Assembly: GCF_001012815.1 (NCBI RefSeq)
Contig: NZ_JYJP01000029.1
Location: 62,001 to 126,000 of the forward strand
Direction: 5' to 3'
Length of the DNA: 64,000 bases
From: Vibrio mexicanus
Lineage (GTDB): Bacteria > Pseudomonadota > Gammaproteobacteria > Enterobacterales > Vibrionaceae
Both the position numbers and the translations under genes were made by a program. The notes under the pieces were generated by a model. It made no database searches, had not been told where the DNA came from, and saw nothing but the letters and a program-made list of their open reading frames with translations. Shown piece by piece: positions 9,523 through 19,501 of the stretch. Positions within the stretch are counted from its first letter, which is position 1, and every line of letters begins with the position of its first letter.

Positions 9523-10431
9523 ATGTATTACGGCTTTGATGTCGGTGGCACTAAGATTGAGTTTGGTGCATTTAACGAAAAGCTTGAGCGAGTAGCAACG
9601 GAAAGGGTCCCTACACCTACTACTGACTACGATGCACTGGTAAGCACCATTGCAGAACTCGTGAGCAAGTATGACAACCAATTTGAGTGTGAAGGAAAAA
9701 TTGGACTTGGTCTTCCTGGCATGGAAGATGCTGATACGTCAGAAGTACTCACCGTTAATGTTCCGGCAGCAAAAGGCAAGCAATTACGTGCAGACCTAGA
9801 AGCTAAGATTGGCCGTACCGTACAAATCGAAAACGACGCAAACTGTTTCGCATTATCCGAAGCGTGGGACGAAGAGTTAAAAGACTCACCATCTGTGATG
9901 GGCCTAATTCTAGGTACAGGTTTTGGCGGCGGTTTAATTTACAAGGGCAAAGTGTTCTCTGGCCGCAGCAACGTTGCTGGTGAACTGGGTCATATGCGCC
10001 TGCCTATCGATGCATGGTTCCACCTAGGCGACAATCCACCGCTTCTTGATTGTGGTTGTGGCAAGAAAGGCTGTATGGATAACTACTTATCTGGTCGCGG
10101 CTTTGAACTTCTTTACGCACACTACTTCGGCGAGCAAAAGAAAGCGATCGATATCATCAACGCACATGCTGAAGGCGAAGAAAAAGCAGTTGAGCACGTC
10201 GAACGCTTCATGGAACTGCTAGCAATCTGTTTTGCCAACATCTTCACAGGTAACGACCCGCATGTTGTTGCTCTAGGTGGCGGCCTATCAAACTTCGAAC
10301 TTATCTACGAAGAAATGCCAAAACGTGTTCCTAAGCACCTTCTTTCGGTAGCGAAAATGCCTAAGATTGTGAAAGCGAAACACGGCGATTCAGGCGGTGT
10401 ACGTGGTGCTGCATTCCTGAATATCGAATAA
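9523..10431 (+). CDS. nagK: N-acetylglucosamine kinase NagK
   Basis: This ROK-family sugar kinase phosphorylates N-acetylglucosamine recovered from peptidoglycan or chitin. It starts [15 protein letters not shown] (phosphate-binding loop) and has the zinc-binding ROK signature [11 protein letters not shown] with an upstream [17 protein letters not shown] carries the catalytic aspartate region. Its 302 residues match NagK. The ribosome site GGAGAG precedes the ATG. It is monocistronic, with a 160-base upstream region and a terminator downstream. Confidence 0.93.
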   Translation: MYYGFDVGGTKIEFGAFNEKLERVATERVPTPTTDYDALVSTIAELVSKYDNQFECEGKIGLGLPGMEDADTSEVLTVNVPAAKGKQLRADLEAKIGRTVQIENDANCFALSEAWDEELKDSPSVMGLILGTGFGGGLIYKGKVFSGRSNVAGELGHMRLPIDAWFHLGDNPPLLDCGCGKKGCMDNYLSGRGFELLYAHYFGEQKKAIDIINAHAEGEEKAVEHVERFMELLAICFANIFTGNDPHVVALGGGLSNFELIYEEMPKRVPKHLLSVAKMPKIVKAKHGDSGGVRGAAFLNIE

Positions 10432-10457
10432 TTCAATTCGATACACTCCCATTTAAA

Positions 10458-10479
10458 AAGCGCGCAGCAATGCGTGCTT
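10458..10479 (+). terminator. Terminator after nagK
   Basis: A 9-bp stem (AAGCGCGCA / TGCGTGCTT with one G-T pair, loop GCAA) is followed by T4 on the plus strand, 26 bases after the nagK stop. Confidence 0.8.
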
Positions 10480-10511
10480 TTTTGTTAATTGCAATCAACG
10501 CAAAAAGAAAA

Positions 10512-10534
10512 GGCTACTGATTACTTCAGTAGCC
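10512..10534 (-). terminator. Terminator after DUF2960 gene
   Basis: An inverted repeat GGCTACTGA / TCAGTAGCC is followed on the minus strand by TTTTCTTTTTG. It lies 49 bases beyond the DUF2960 stop codon. Confidence 0.75.
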
Positions 10535-10582
10535 CAATTATACTCTTTAGCCTTAACTATGGCAGATAGGTTACGCCGTACT

Positions 10583-10846
10583 CTATTTCTTCTTACCAAC
10601 GCCTAAGTTCTCACGCTGCTTTAGCGTGATTTTTCCAAAGCCAAGTTTTCTGAAATGATTGTCACGATAGTTGCGAACGGCCTTAGTGTCGGAGATCGCT
10701 TCGATCTGCTGCTCCATCTTTAGGTATTCAGAGATGTCGATGCCTTCTGCTTCAGCAACTGCTTCGTGGATATTGCGATGTTGTTGATAAGAAAATAGCA
10801 GTTCTTTCTCTTCGTCTTTGTAGGTGTATAAAATGGTGCGAGCCAT
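10583..10846 (-). CDS. DUF2960 family protein
   Basis: This is an 87-residue basic protein (MARTILYTYKDEEKE...) of the DUF2960 family, conserved in Vibrionaceae. The function is unknown. No signal peptide, membrane segment or recognised motif is seen. The charge and lysine-rich tail suggest a cytosolic, possibly nucleic-acid-associated protein, but this is a guess. Terminators on both sides mark it as a single-gene transcript. Confidence 0.72.
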   Translation of the reverse strand: MARTILYTYKDEEKELLFSYQQHRNIHEAVAEAEGIDISEYLKMEQQIEAISDTKAVRNYRDNHFRKLGFGKITLKQRENLGVGKKK

Positions 10847-10918
10847 AACGGTTCCTAAGTCTCTGTGCTCTATTAATAGAGCCTAACTAAATAATATCTT
10901 CATGCCGCCAACAAAAAA

Positions 10919-10935
10919 GGCCAGCTTAGCTAGCC
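10919..10935 (-). terminator. Terminator of the tup-mob-moe operon
   Basis: On the minus strand GGCTAGC TAA GCTGGCC (7-bp stem with one G-T pair) is followed by TTTTTTG, just past the mobB-moeA stop codon. Confidence 0.75.
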
Positions 10936-10973
10936 TTTAGTGGGCGATATACTTGCAACACGTGCTTATAGGC

Positions 10974-12791
10974 CTAGATTCTGCCTTGTAGTGGGATAAT
11001 TGTCACGCTTTCTCCCGCTTTAACCGTGTCTACTTCAGGTGTAATTTCGATTAAACAGTTAGCTTCGCTCATGGAGCGTAAGATTCCTGATCCTTGCTTA
11101 CCCGTGGTTTTTACCGTTAGCTGGCCAAATTCATTGTGTGAATAGACGCCTCGGCTAAACTCGGTGCGACCCTGACGAGAACGTAAAGACTCTTCTGCCA
11201 ATGCCTGAACTTTTAGCGGCTTCCAGTTGGCTTCACCTTGCATCTTACGAATAGCAGGTTCTACGAAATTCAAAAATGACACCATCACCGCCACCGGATT
11301 ACCCGGCAAGCCGAAAAATGGCGTTGTATTGATTTGACCATAGGCAAGCGGGCGACCAGGGCGCATGTTTATACGCCAAAAATCAATATGGCCTAACTTA
11401 TCGAGCGCCAGCTTAATGTAATCAGCATCACCTACAGACACGCCCCCTGAAGTCAGTACCATGTCACAAGTATTGGCTGCGTTTTCGATCGCTTCAATCA
11501 TCAAAGATTTATCGTCTTCAATGATGCCTAAGTCGACCACTTCACAACCAAGTTTTTCCAGCAGTCCCATCAAGGTAAAGCGGTTGGAATCATAAATAGA
11601 GTTCGGCTTCAGTGGGGTGCCCGGTGCTTGAACTTCGTCGCCGGTTGAGAAGATAGCAACACGAATTTTACGTTTGACTCGACACTCGCCAAAGCCAAGT
11701 GACGCAATCATACCCATTTCTGCTGACTGTATTTTCGTGCCTGCTTCAAATACTGTTTGGTCTTTTGCTAGGTCTTCACCTGCTTGCCTAACATTTTGTC
11801 CAGCACGTATATCAGACGTGGTGAAGGATATTTGGTTTCGCTGGCCGTCGTTTTGGGTGGCTTGCTCACGCATGATGACAGTGTCTGCGCCCATCGGAGT
11901 CGGCGCGCCTGTCATGATCTTAACGGCTTCACCCTTTTTAAGCTCCTGTTCAAAAGAATGGCCAGCCATTACTTCGGCCACAACGTTATACGCAGCTTGC
12001 CCGATGTCATCACCACGAATCGCATACCCATCCATTGCAGAATTGGTGTATTGAGGTACATTGATTGGTGAAACAATATCTTCAGCCAGAATGCTGCCAT
12101 AGCTATCCGCGACTGAAATGGATTGAATCAACTCAATTGGCTTAATGGTAGAAAGGATCTTCTCTTGGCCTTGCTCAACAGATAGAAAGGCTGGCGATAG
12201 GGTATCGCAGCATGCCGCGTTACTCGCACTCTTGGAAGCTATCTTTGAATGAGATTCAGAAACCGAATCAGATACGTAGTTTGAAACATAGCTAAAAACA
12301 AACTGAGCGATTGCATCGACGTCATTAATGTTGATTTGGGGAAGGTCAGTATCTACATCTGAATCGCTTGCCACCGCAATAATGTTACTGTCGTTTGGGT
12401 GCAACCAAGGTTTCTCTAATTCGTCACGATGAAGTTCAATCTTTGGAAACGCAATGTTCTTGCAACCCTCAACCAAAATAACGTCGAGCTCAGTCTGATC
12501 AAAACGTGTCAGCAGATATTCAAAACTAGCTTCTTCCTGCGGAGTTTCAGTCATCAAAGCATGGCGATTACGAGAAGAGATCAGCATTTGCGTTGCGCCA
12601 GCTTTGCGTAATCGATAACTGTCTTTGCCAGGCTTATCCACATCGAAATCATGATGAGCGTGCTTTAGTAAACCAATCGTAAGCCCAGCTTCGGTTAACT
12701 TCGGCAGTAACTGTTCAAGTAACGTTGTTTTACCTGTTCCAGAGTACGCTGCAAATCCTAACAGTGGGACAGAGGTTTTGTATTGAGTCAT
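10974..12791 (-). CDS. MobB-MoeA fusion: Mo-cofactor adaptor plus molybdenumtransferase
   Basis: This is a two-domain molybdenum cofactor protein of 605 residues. The first about 165 residues are MobB: a P-loop [13 protein letters not shown] motif ([11 protein letters not shown]), [10 protein letters not shown] and VEGCKN. A serine-rich low-complexity linker follows (about 165-205). The rest is MoeA, which inserts molybdate or tungstate into molybdopterin-AMP, with SAMDGYA, MTGAPTP, FSTGDEV and the TSGGVSVGD signature. Bifunctional MobB/MoeA proteins are known in Vibrio. Its ATG overlaps the mobA stop (ATGA). It sits last in an operon with mobA and the tungstate-type importer. Confidence 0.9.
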   Translation of the reverse strand: MTQYKTSVPLLGFAAYSGTGKTTLLEQLLPKLTEAGLTIGLLKHAHHDFDVDKPGKDSYRLRKAGATQMLISSRNRHALMTETPQEEASFEYLLTRFDQTELDVILVEGCKNIAFPKIELHRDELEKPWLHPNDSNIIAVASDSDVDTDLPQININDVDAIAQFVFSYVSNYVSDSVSESHSKIASKSASNAACCDTLSPAFLSVEQGQEKILSTIKPIELIQSISVADSYGSILAEDIVSPINVPQYTNSAMDGYAIRGDDIGQAAYNVVAEVMAGHSFEQELKKGEAVKIMTGAPTPMGADTVIMREQATQNDGQRNQISFTTSDIRAGQNVRQAGEDLAKDQTVFEAGTKIQSAEMGMIASLGFGECRVKRKIRVAIFSTGDEVQAPGTPLKPNSIYDSNRFTLMGLLEKLGCEVVDLGIIEDDKSLMIEAIENAANTCDMVLTSGGVSVGDADYIKLALDKLGHIDFWRINMRPGRPLAYGQINTTPFFGLPGNPVAVMVSFLNFVEPAIRKMQGEANWKPLKVQALAEESLRSRQGRTEFSRGVYSHNEFGQLTVKTTGKQGSGILRSMSEANCLIEITPEVDTVKAGESVTIIPLQGRI

Positions 12792-13375
12792 GATTGTAGA
12801 GTTCCGAATTGTTCAAGCTCTTCTGGCGTATTGAGGTTTACGAAGCATTCTGGTGAGTCGCTAAAATCGACATAATGGGTATTACACTCTTTGTAGAGCA
12901 AAATGATCTTTCGCTCACCCCGTTCCAAAAATGCACTCAGTTTAGGCAATACGCGTCGGTGAAACAGAGTGAAAACAGGCTGGAGATAGTCGCCGTCGTG
13001 GGCAACCAAAATGTCGTGTTCTGCTTCAACACTGCTGCAGAAGCGCTCAACAACGTCCGGAGTAATGTTTGGGCTGTCACATGGCACAAAGCCAACCCAA
13101 TCTGAGGTACAATGTTTTAAGCCCGCATGGATACCACCCAAAGGGCCAGGGAAGTTGGTCACTTCGTCGCCAAAAACAGGGGCGAATTTTTGATAAATGT
13201 CGTGGTTACGATTGGCGTTAATTGCGATAGTTGTTACTTGTGGCGAGAGCTTATCAAGAACGTGCTCGATCAATGGTTTCCCATTTAGCTCAATCAACCC
13301 TTTGTCTTTTCCGCCCATGCGGCTTGCTTGACCGCCGGCGAGTATCACCCAATTAGTTTGAGTTGGATGTAGCAT
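12788..13375 (-). CDS. mobA: Molybdenum cofactor guanylyltransferase MobA
   Basis: This enzyme transfers GMP from GTP to the molybdopterin cofactor, giving the guanine dinucleotide form used by DMSO-reductase-family enzymes such as the formate dehydrogenase at 37.6-40.5 kb. The nucleotidyltransferase signature [16 protein letters not shown] is at the N-terminus, and FVPCDSPN follows near residue 97. Length is 195 residues, as in E. coli MobA. It overlaps the importer ATPase gene by 23 bases and the mobB-moeA gene by 4, indicating translational coupling. Confidence 0.92.
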   Translation of the reverse strand: MLHPTQTNWVILAGGQASRMGGKDKGLIELNGKPLIEHVLDKLSPQVTTIAINANRNHDIYQKFAPVFGDEVTNFPGPLGGIHAGLKHCTSDWVGFVPCDSPNITPDVVERFCSSVEAEHDILVAHDGDYLQPVFTLFHRRVLPKLSAFLERGERKIILLYKECNTHYVDFSDSPECFVNLNTPEELEQFGTLQS

Positions 13376-14069
13376 CTAAATTCTCGTAGTTTGGTTCGCG
13401 AATAATTTGTAGAAGAGGGGACTCAACCAGCGTCTTTTCTTTTATCCACCACTGCTTACGGCACAAATCCGTCAACGCGTTTTTCTGATGGCTGGTAATG
13501 ACTAAGCTCGACCCTCTTTCCAACAGATCTTGCGCCATAATGACCAAACGGTCAATCGACTCTTGATCAAGAGACGCGCTAGGTTCGTCCATCAACAAAA
13601 TAGAAGGCTTTAGGATCCACGCTCTTGCCATGGCGACACGTTGTTTTTCACCTCCGGATAGCACGGATACGTGCTCGTCGGCCAGCGTTTCTAACCCAAC
13701 CATACGCAAGGCTTGAATCACGTCATTGCGTTTTTCTTGGTTCGCTTGTCTTTGAAATCGAAGGCCATAGGCGACATTTTGATAAACCGTGCCATCAAAC
13801 AGGTAAGGGGACTGGTGCAAATAGACCACATTCTTTCTGCCCACTTGAAAAGGTAGCTTAGACCATAGGCTGTCGTTACCCGTTTGGACTTTTCCAGTTG
13901 TGGGTTTTAGTAAGCCCGCGAGGATCTTCAATAAGGTCGTTTTCCCTACACCATTATCACCTTTCAAATAAATAGAATCATTTGGGCCAATAGCTATTTC
14001 GGGAATATGAAAAAGCACTCGGTCTTTAAAGCGCATTGAGAGTTGATTAGCCGTTAATCGAATCGTCAT
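13353..14069 (-). CDS. Tungstate/molybdate-type ABC importer, ATP-binding subunit
   Basis: This is an ABC transporter ATPase of 238 residues: Walker [12 protein letters not shown], signature [15 protein letters not shown], Walker [14 protein letters not shown] and switch His in ITSHQ. It lacks the C-terminal regulatory domain of ModC, which fits the short TupC type. It pairs with the permease and TupA-like binding protein directly upstream. Specificity for tungstate rather than molybdate is inferred from the binding protein's type. Confidence 0.86.
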   Translation of the reverse strand: MTIRLTANQLSMRFKDRVLFHIPEIAIGPNDSIYLKGDNGVGKTTLLKILAGLLKPTTGKVQTGNDSLWSKLPFQVGRKNVVYLHQSPYLFDGTVYQNVAYGLRFQRQANQEKRNDVIQALRMVGLETLADEHVSVLSGGEKQRVAMARAWILKPSILLMDEPSASLDQESIDRLVIMAQDLLERGSSLVITSHQKNALTDLCRKQWWIKEKTLVESPLLQIIREPNYENLDATSNSN

Positions 14070-14078
14070 ACAAAGCCT

Positions 14079-14777
14079 TTACGTCCTTAAATAACCTTTG
14101 CCTCTCATGCTCGTCAGTAAGAAGTTGAGCATAAGTGCAAGAGACAATAACACGATACCTAAGGCCACACCTTGAGCGAAAGCCCCTTTGTGGCTTTCCA
14201 TTGCAATAGCCGTTGGAATGTTTCGCGTAATGCCCATAATGTTTCCGCCCACCATCATCGAACAGCCGACCTCTGTGACAATTCGTGAGAATGCGGCAAT
14301 GGTCGCCGCCATTAAAGGAAAACGCGTTTCCCAAATCATGGTCATGGCGACTCTTGGCATAGATGCGCCAAGCGTAATCGCCGTTTCTGTAATGCGGCGG
14401 TCACTCGATTGAAGCGCGCCGTGCATCATAGAAACCAACACTGGAAAACAGATGATCATTTGACCCACGATCATCGCCCTCTGAGTAAACAGCATTTGCC
14501 AATCACCCAAAGGACCTGAGCGCGACAACATCATGTAGAGTAACAAGCCAATCACCACCGTGGGAATTGCCTGTAACGTATTCACGATGGAAAGCAGTAG
14601 CCATTTACCGCGAAAATCGCAGTAAGCGAGCAAGAAAGCCGATAAGGTCGCCGGTATCAAAACTAGAGAAATTGCCGATAAAGAAACACTAAAGGAGACC
14701 GCAACGATCTCCCATAGCTCTTTATCGAAGCTGACCAATAAAGCCAGCGCATCGAGGGTAGTTTGCCAAAGGGTCAT
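14079..14777 (-). CDS. Tungstate/molybdate-type ABC importer, permease
   Basis: This is an inner-membrane permease of 232 residues with five to six hydrophobic segments and the coupling-loop region EAxxxxxxG (TAITLGASMPRVAMTMIW). Homologous to TupB/WtpB-type permeases. It lies one base downstream of the binding-protein frame and nine bases before the ATPase gene. Confidence 0.85.
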   Translation of the reverse strand: MTLWQTTLDALALLVSFDKELWEIVAVSFSVSLSAISLVLIPATLSAFLLAYCDFRGKWLLLSIVNTLQAIPTVVIGLLLYMMLSRSGPLGDWQMLFTQRAMIVGQMIICFPVLVSMMHGALQSSDRRITETAITLGASMPRVAMTMIWETRFPLMAATIAAFSRIVTEVGCSMMVGGNIMGITRNIPTAIAMESHKGAFAQGVALGIVLLSLALMLNFLLTSMRGKGYLRT

Positions 14778-15598
14778 TTACGAGTTGGTCTCGTTAGCAT
14801 TGGCGACAAATAGCTGTTTTCCGTTCAAACGGAAGTCGTTAATTAGTTTTTGACCTTTATCATCCACAAGCCATTGACTGAAAGCTTTCGCACCTTTTGA
14901 GTTAATGGTTGGGTAGCGTTCAGGGTTTACCAAAATTACCTGATAAGGGTTAAACAGCGCCTTGTCTCCTTGATACAGCAAAGACAAATCAAGCTTATTG
15001 TTATAGGCCAGCCAAGTACCACGGTCTGTTAGCGTATAACCTTGCATTTCGGAGGTCATATTGAGTGTAGGACCATGCCTTGCCCGACCGAACGATACCC
15101 TGAGAAGTTAGGCTCAATTTGGCTTTGCTCCCAAATGCCTTTCTCTTTCTTATGAGTGCCTGAATCGTCGCCACGAGACACGAACGTGATATTTTTCATC
15201 GAAATCTGTTTGAACACGTCAGTAACGTTAGACAGTTCTTTGATGTTTGCAGGATCGCTTTGTGGGCCAACGACAACAAAATCGTTATACATAAGCTGAC
15301 GAGGTTCGATGCCGAAGCCTTTATCGACAAACGTCGCTTCAGCCTTTGGGGCGTGCGTCATCACAACATCAACGTCACCATTTTCTCCCATTTTAAGCGC
15401 TTTACCCGTACCTGCAGCAATGACGTCCACTTTGTATCCGGTGTCTTTTTCAAACTCAGGGAGTAGGTAGTCCAGTAAACCTGAGTGGTAAGTACTGGTG
15501 GTAGTTGCCAACCTGACATGGGGCGCTTCATCGGCAAAAGAGATTCCACTCATAGAAAGCAGAGTGACGGAAAGGGCTAAAGTAGGGAGCTGTTTCAT
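14778..15598 (-). CDS. tupA: Tungstate ABC transporter substrate-binding protein TupA (frameshifted as written)
   Basis: This is the periplasmic oxyanion-binding protein of the importer. It has a signal peptide (MKQLPTLALSVTLLSMSG...FA) and then LATTTSTYHSGLLDYL, the TTTS oxyanion-binding motif of TupA. The remainder follows TupA throughout, with THAPKAE and SRGDDSGTHKKE. The reading frame breaks near 15070: the first frame stops after GQGMV, while the homologous sequence NMTSEMQGYTLTDRGTWLAY continues in another frame from 15059. Adding one base gives a 273-residue protein, the normal family length. The rest of the operon looks intact, so a sequence error is more likely than a real pseudogene. 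Confidence 0.82.
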
Positions 15599-15970
15599 TG
15601 ATTATAATTCCATTTTTACTGTCGAACTGTCACCAAATACGCACTTGTTCCGTACGTTACGTCGAGGTGTTGGCATTCGACTAAGCTAACTTAAACGTTG
15701 TTATCGGCGCTTCTTCGCATAAACTGTTATACATAGTTAGGGCATTGCCTTACTGCATTCCAAAGTTTTTGCGACACCTTAATGTGCACACGCATATTGC
15801 AAAGACAATGCCAATAAATTGGGGCCAAAATGTTCCAATTTCAGAAATCATATCAAACGGTTAGAGTATAAAAACTTGAGTTAGGACAAAATGTCGCAAT
15901 TTTGCCGATTTAAATCATGAAAATGTTGGTACACTCTGTCTCATCTAACAATAATCATGACGAAATCAGT
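15599..15970. promoter_or_regulatory. Divergent regulatory region between tupA and the sigma-54 regulator
   Basis: This is about 370 bases without a gene, AT-rich. It contains a strong sigma-54 promoter facing tupA (15796-15814) and inverted copies of TTGCGACA (15769-15776) and TGTCGCAA (15892-15899) flanking that promoter. There is also a small palindrome CCAATAAATTGG (15811-15822) overlapping it. The adjacent plus-strand gene encodes a sigma-54 activator that could bind here. Confidence 0.6.
15796..15814 (-). promoter_or_regulatory. Sigma-54 promoter for the tup-mob-moe operon
   Basis: On the minus strand the sequence reads TTGGCATTGTCTTTGCAAT, with GG and GC exactly 10 bases apart and both core motifs (TGGCA and TTGCA) intact. 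Transcription would start near 15787, about 190 bases before tupA. The spacing and core match make this one of the clearest sites in the window. Confidence 0.72.
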
Positions 15971-17431
15971 ATGTCTCACTCTACGTTCTCTTCTGCTGTT
16001 GAATCGAATACCACCTATCAAGCTTTTTCTGTACTTGTGGTCGATGACGAAGTCGGTATGCAAACCGTTCTTAAAAAAGCCATGTCGAAGCTGTTTTCCA
16101 AAGTAGACGCAGTGGGAAGTATTGAAGAGGCAGAAGTATTACGTTGCAAGAATCATTACGACTTGATCATTTTAGATATCAATTTGCCTGGGCGAGATGG
16201 CATTGAATGGGAAGAAGCGTTTAACGATCCAGACAAGAAAGCAGATGTCATCTTCATGACAGGATATGCGGATCTTGAAATCGCCATCAAAGCACTCAAA
16301 CTTGGTGCCACAGACTTTATTCTTAAGCCATTCAACCTTGACCAAATGCTGTCTTCGGTGAAACGCTGCATGGATAAGCGGCTTAACGAGCGTATGCAGT
16401 ACGCTCTGCAGCGCGATTTCAATCGTCGAATTACAACCAAGTTGGTCGGTGGTTCGGAGAAAACCAAACAGTTAAAGCAGCTGATGAATCAATTTGCTCC
16501 CTCACGCGCATCGGTACTCATTGAAGGAGAGTCGGGCACGGGTAAAGAACTCGTTGCCAGAGGCGTTCACGAGGCCAGTAAACGCTCAGGCCCATTCGTT
16601 CCTATTAACTGCGGAGCCATCTCACCAGAGCTATTAGAAAGTGAGCTATTCGGTCATACATCGGGAGCGTTCACTGGCGCTAAGAAGAGCCGAGAAGGCA
16701 TGTTCCGTGTTGCCAATGGAGGAACTCTGTTTCTTGATGAGATAGGAGAAATGCCACTAAGCATGCAAGCTGCGCTATTGCGAGTGTTAGAGCAGCGCAC
16801 AATAAGGCCTGTCGGCAGTGAAAAAGAGATCGCTGTAGATGTTCGAGTTGTGGCCGCAACCAACCGAAACCTTCAAGAGGAAGTCGAGAAAGGCAATTTC
16901 CGCTCAGACCTTTATTACCGTCTCAATGTACTTAAAATCGAAGTGCCACCGCTGCGAGAACGTAAAACAGACTTGTTAGAATTGGTGCCTTTCTTCACCA
17001 ATATGCTCACCGCAGAATTAGGCGTTGCGGATCCAAAATGGGCACACGAAGATATGGCTGCTATGTTTGACTATGAGTGGCCGGGTAATATTCGCGAACT
17101 CAAAAACCTTATTGAGCGCTGTTTATTGATTGGAAAGCCACCAGCCCATCATTGGAGAGAAGTGAATGGAGGCGTTTCAGCCGCTAACATCACTATGACC
17201 GTAACAAGCAGCCAACAGATCCCTGTCATGCCAGAAGGGCGCGCCGACTTTGGTGAAGGTTACCCTAACGACTGGACACTTAAATCTGTGGAGAAGTCCC
17301 ACATTCAACAAGTCGTCTCCCATTGCGATGGCAACAAATCTGCCGCCTCACGAATCTTGGGTGTCGCGCGTAAAACATTAGAGCGTAAATACAAAGAATG
17401 GGACAGCGAGGACGCATCCTATGCCGAATAG
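15971..17431 (+). CDS. Sigma-54-dependent response regulator
   Basis: This is an NtrC-class transcription activator. It has a receiver domain with VVDDE, phospho-acceptor Asp in LIILDINLP and Lys in ILKPFN. An AAA+ domain follows with Walker A GESGTGKE, the sigma-54-contacting GAFTGA loop, Walker [11 protein letters not shown] and ATNRNL. A C-terminal Fis-type helix-turn-helix is seen in [19 protein letters not shown]. An upstream ATG at 15917 would add 18 residues; neither start has a strong ribosome site. It overlaps the kinase gene by 11 bases. The divergent tupA promoter is sigma-54 type, so tungstate uptake and cofactor genes are a likely target. Confidence 0.88.
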   Translation: MSHSTFSSAVESNTTYQAFSVLVVDDEVGMQTVLKKAMSKLFSKVDAVGSIEEAEVLRCKNHYDLIILDINLPGRDGIEWEEAFNDPDKKADVIFMTGYADLEIAIKALKLGATDFILKPFNLDQMLSSVKRCMDKRLNERMQYALQRDFNRRITTKLVGGSEKTKQLKQLMNQFAPSRASVLIEGESGTGKELVARGVHEASKRSGPFVPINCGAISPELLESELFGHTSGAFTGAKKSREGMFRVANGGTLFLDEIGEMPLSMQAALLRVLEQRTIRPVGSEKEIAVDVRVVAATNRNLQEEVEKGNFRSDLYYRLNVLKIEVPPLRERKTDLLELVPFFTNMLTAELGVADPKWAHEDMAAMFDYEWPGNIRELKNLIERCLLIGKPPAHHWREVNGGVSAANITMTVTSSQQIPVMPEGRADFGEGYPNDWTLKSVEKSHIQQVVSHCDGNKSAASRILGVARKTLERKYKEWDSEDASYAE

Positions 17432-19470
17432 TCAAGACTTGCAGAGCATGGGCTTGCTGCAAAAGTGGCGCTATAGATTCAAAACCATGGTTCGATATCG
17501 TCTGCTGTTTTTGACCTCGGCACCGATCATTCTTACGCTGCTAGCATTGATTGCGATTACCATCTATTGGTCGATTCACTACACATGGAACAGTGCACTT
17601 ATCGATGTGTCTGAGCGACTCACCGTTGCCGATAACACCATTACTCTTATTCAGCAAAAACAGTCTAATGCGGTGACGGGCTTTGCAAATTCTTACGAGT
17701 TCCAATCTAAGATCCGTTCTGAAAATGTCGATCTGAATGAGTTAAAAGCTTGGGTCAAACAACAGCCATTAACAGATGGTCTGGATTACCTGTTATTTGA
17801 AACCCCTGAAGACGCGCTAGGTTTATACGTTGAGTCTACGCAGCCTCAAACCTCCTTTGAAGTCGTAGATGAACAAACACTTTACGCAATTGCGCCTAGC
17901 CTCGCCGAGAGAGCTAAAACCAAGATGATTGCCAATGACACGGAAGAGAAACGAGGACTTGTCAGTCGCACAATCTTTCCACTGTATTCCGACAATCATG
18001 AACTGCTTGGTTATCTGCATGCCGGATCCCTGATCAATAACAGTAGTGAACTGGTTGATACCATTCGCGACGTCATTTATCCGATTCAAGATGCCTCAAG
18101 CCCGCACATTGGTACCTTAACTCTATTTCTAGAAGATCTACGTATCAGTACCAACGTGCCTTTAAACAGTGATGAGCAAAGAGGGCGCGCAAGTGGCTCG
18201 AAAGTGTCCCAAGAAGTTCAACAAGCTGTATTAGTCGAAGGTAAACGTTGGGTCGATCGCGCCTATGTTTACGATGCTTGGTACATTACGGCTTATAAGC
18301 ATTAAGAGACAGCAATGATGAGATCGTTGGCATGCTATACACAGGTTACCTGCTTTGGCCATTCATTAAAGCTACCTAACAAACATCATTGAGATAAGCA
18401 TTGCCACTCTGAGCTTACTGATCATTTCTGGCTTTATGGTGTATCGAGGATCACGCGATCTTTTTCGTCCTATCGAACAAATTCATAAAGTGGTCAAACA
18501 GGTGCAAATGGGCAAGAACAATCGCATCGGCAGCCTTGGTTTGGACGACAAACACGAGCTCGCGCAACTTGCAAAGCAGTTCGACAACATGCTCGATTCC
18601 CTTGAATCACGCAAAGAAGAGATTGAACGCGCCGCTCAAGATCTTGAATGTAAGGTCAACAAGCGAACGGCTAGCTTGAAAGAAAAAACGGAACAGCTTG
18701 AGCATCACATCAATTTGTTAAACCAGACGCGAGACAAGCTGGTCACCAACGAAAAGTTGGCCGCGCTGGGGGAGCTGACTGCTGGAATCGCCCATGAAAT
18801 CAATAACCCAACAGCAGTGATCCTCGGTAACGTCGAATTGATCCGTTTTGAATTGGGGGAAGACTCGCTACGCGTCAATGAAGAGATAGACGCGATACTT
18901 GAGCAAATTGATCGCATCCGAAACATCACTAGGAGTCTGCTGCAATACAGCCGGCAAGGTGGCGTACAAGACCAAATTACTTGGCAGCACGTTAATCCAA
19001 TCATTGATGAAAGCATTACCTTAGTAAAAACGGGCAGTAAGAAGAAAGAGATTCAGTTTGTTACTCAGTTAGACGCTCATACATCAGTGGAAGTGAATCG
19101 CCATCAACTACTTCAAGTACTAGTCAACTTACAAATGAACGCCATTTACGCAATGAAAGGTGAGGGCGTTTTAACCATCACCAGTCGTGATTGGAATGAA
19201 AACGGTGAGAATCTCGGGGCAGTCATCGATGTGATTGACGAAGGCTGTGGTATGAAACCCGCTCAACTGCAACGTATCTTTGACCCGTTTTATACCACTA
19301 AGCGCGATGGAACAGGGTTAGGGCTTTCTGTCTCTCAAAGTATTCTTAGTGAGACTGGTGGCGAGATTCGCGTTTCGTCCATTGAAGGCGAGGGAAGTAC
19401 GTTTAGTATTTATCTACCTAAGAAATATGAAAAAGAAGAGCTTTGCGTGACGGCTGTGGGCATGTCTTAG
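17421..19470 (+). CDS. Sensor histidine kinase with periplasmic Cache-like domain (frameshifted twice as written)
   Basis: This is a membrane sensor kinase and partner of the upstream regulator. It has TM1 (LLFLTSAPIILTLLALIAI), a periplasmic sensor of about 290 residues of double-Cache type, TM2 (ATLSLLIISGFMVY), HAMP and a coiled coil. The phospho-acceptor His is in GIAHEINNP, and the ATPase has N-box LQMNAIYAM, DEGCGM and GTGLGLSVS. The frame breaks near 18300 (after ITAYK) and near 18372 (after FIKA). Restoring one C at each site joins YKPLRDSNDE and FIKAYLTNII and gives about 683 residues. The signal sensed is unknown. Confidence 0.85.
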
Positions 19471-19501
19471 GCTCTTATTGTGTAAACCCGAACAAAGAAC
19501 T

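Noticed and set aside
11674..12054. Long plus-strand frames inside mobB-moeA and similar frames opposite other genes (for example 4622-5047, 16156-16467, 22784-23254, 34042-34395, 41752-42117)
   Set aside because: They lie opposite genes with clear protein families, have no ribosome site and unlikely composition; they are shadows.
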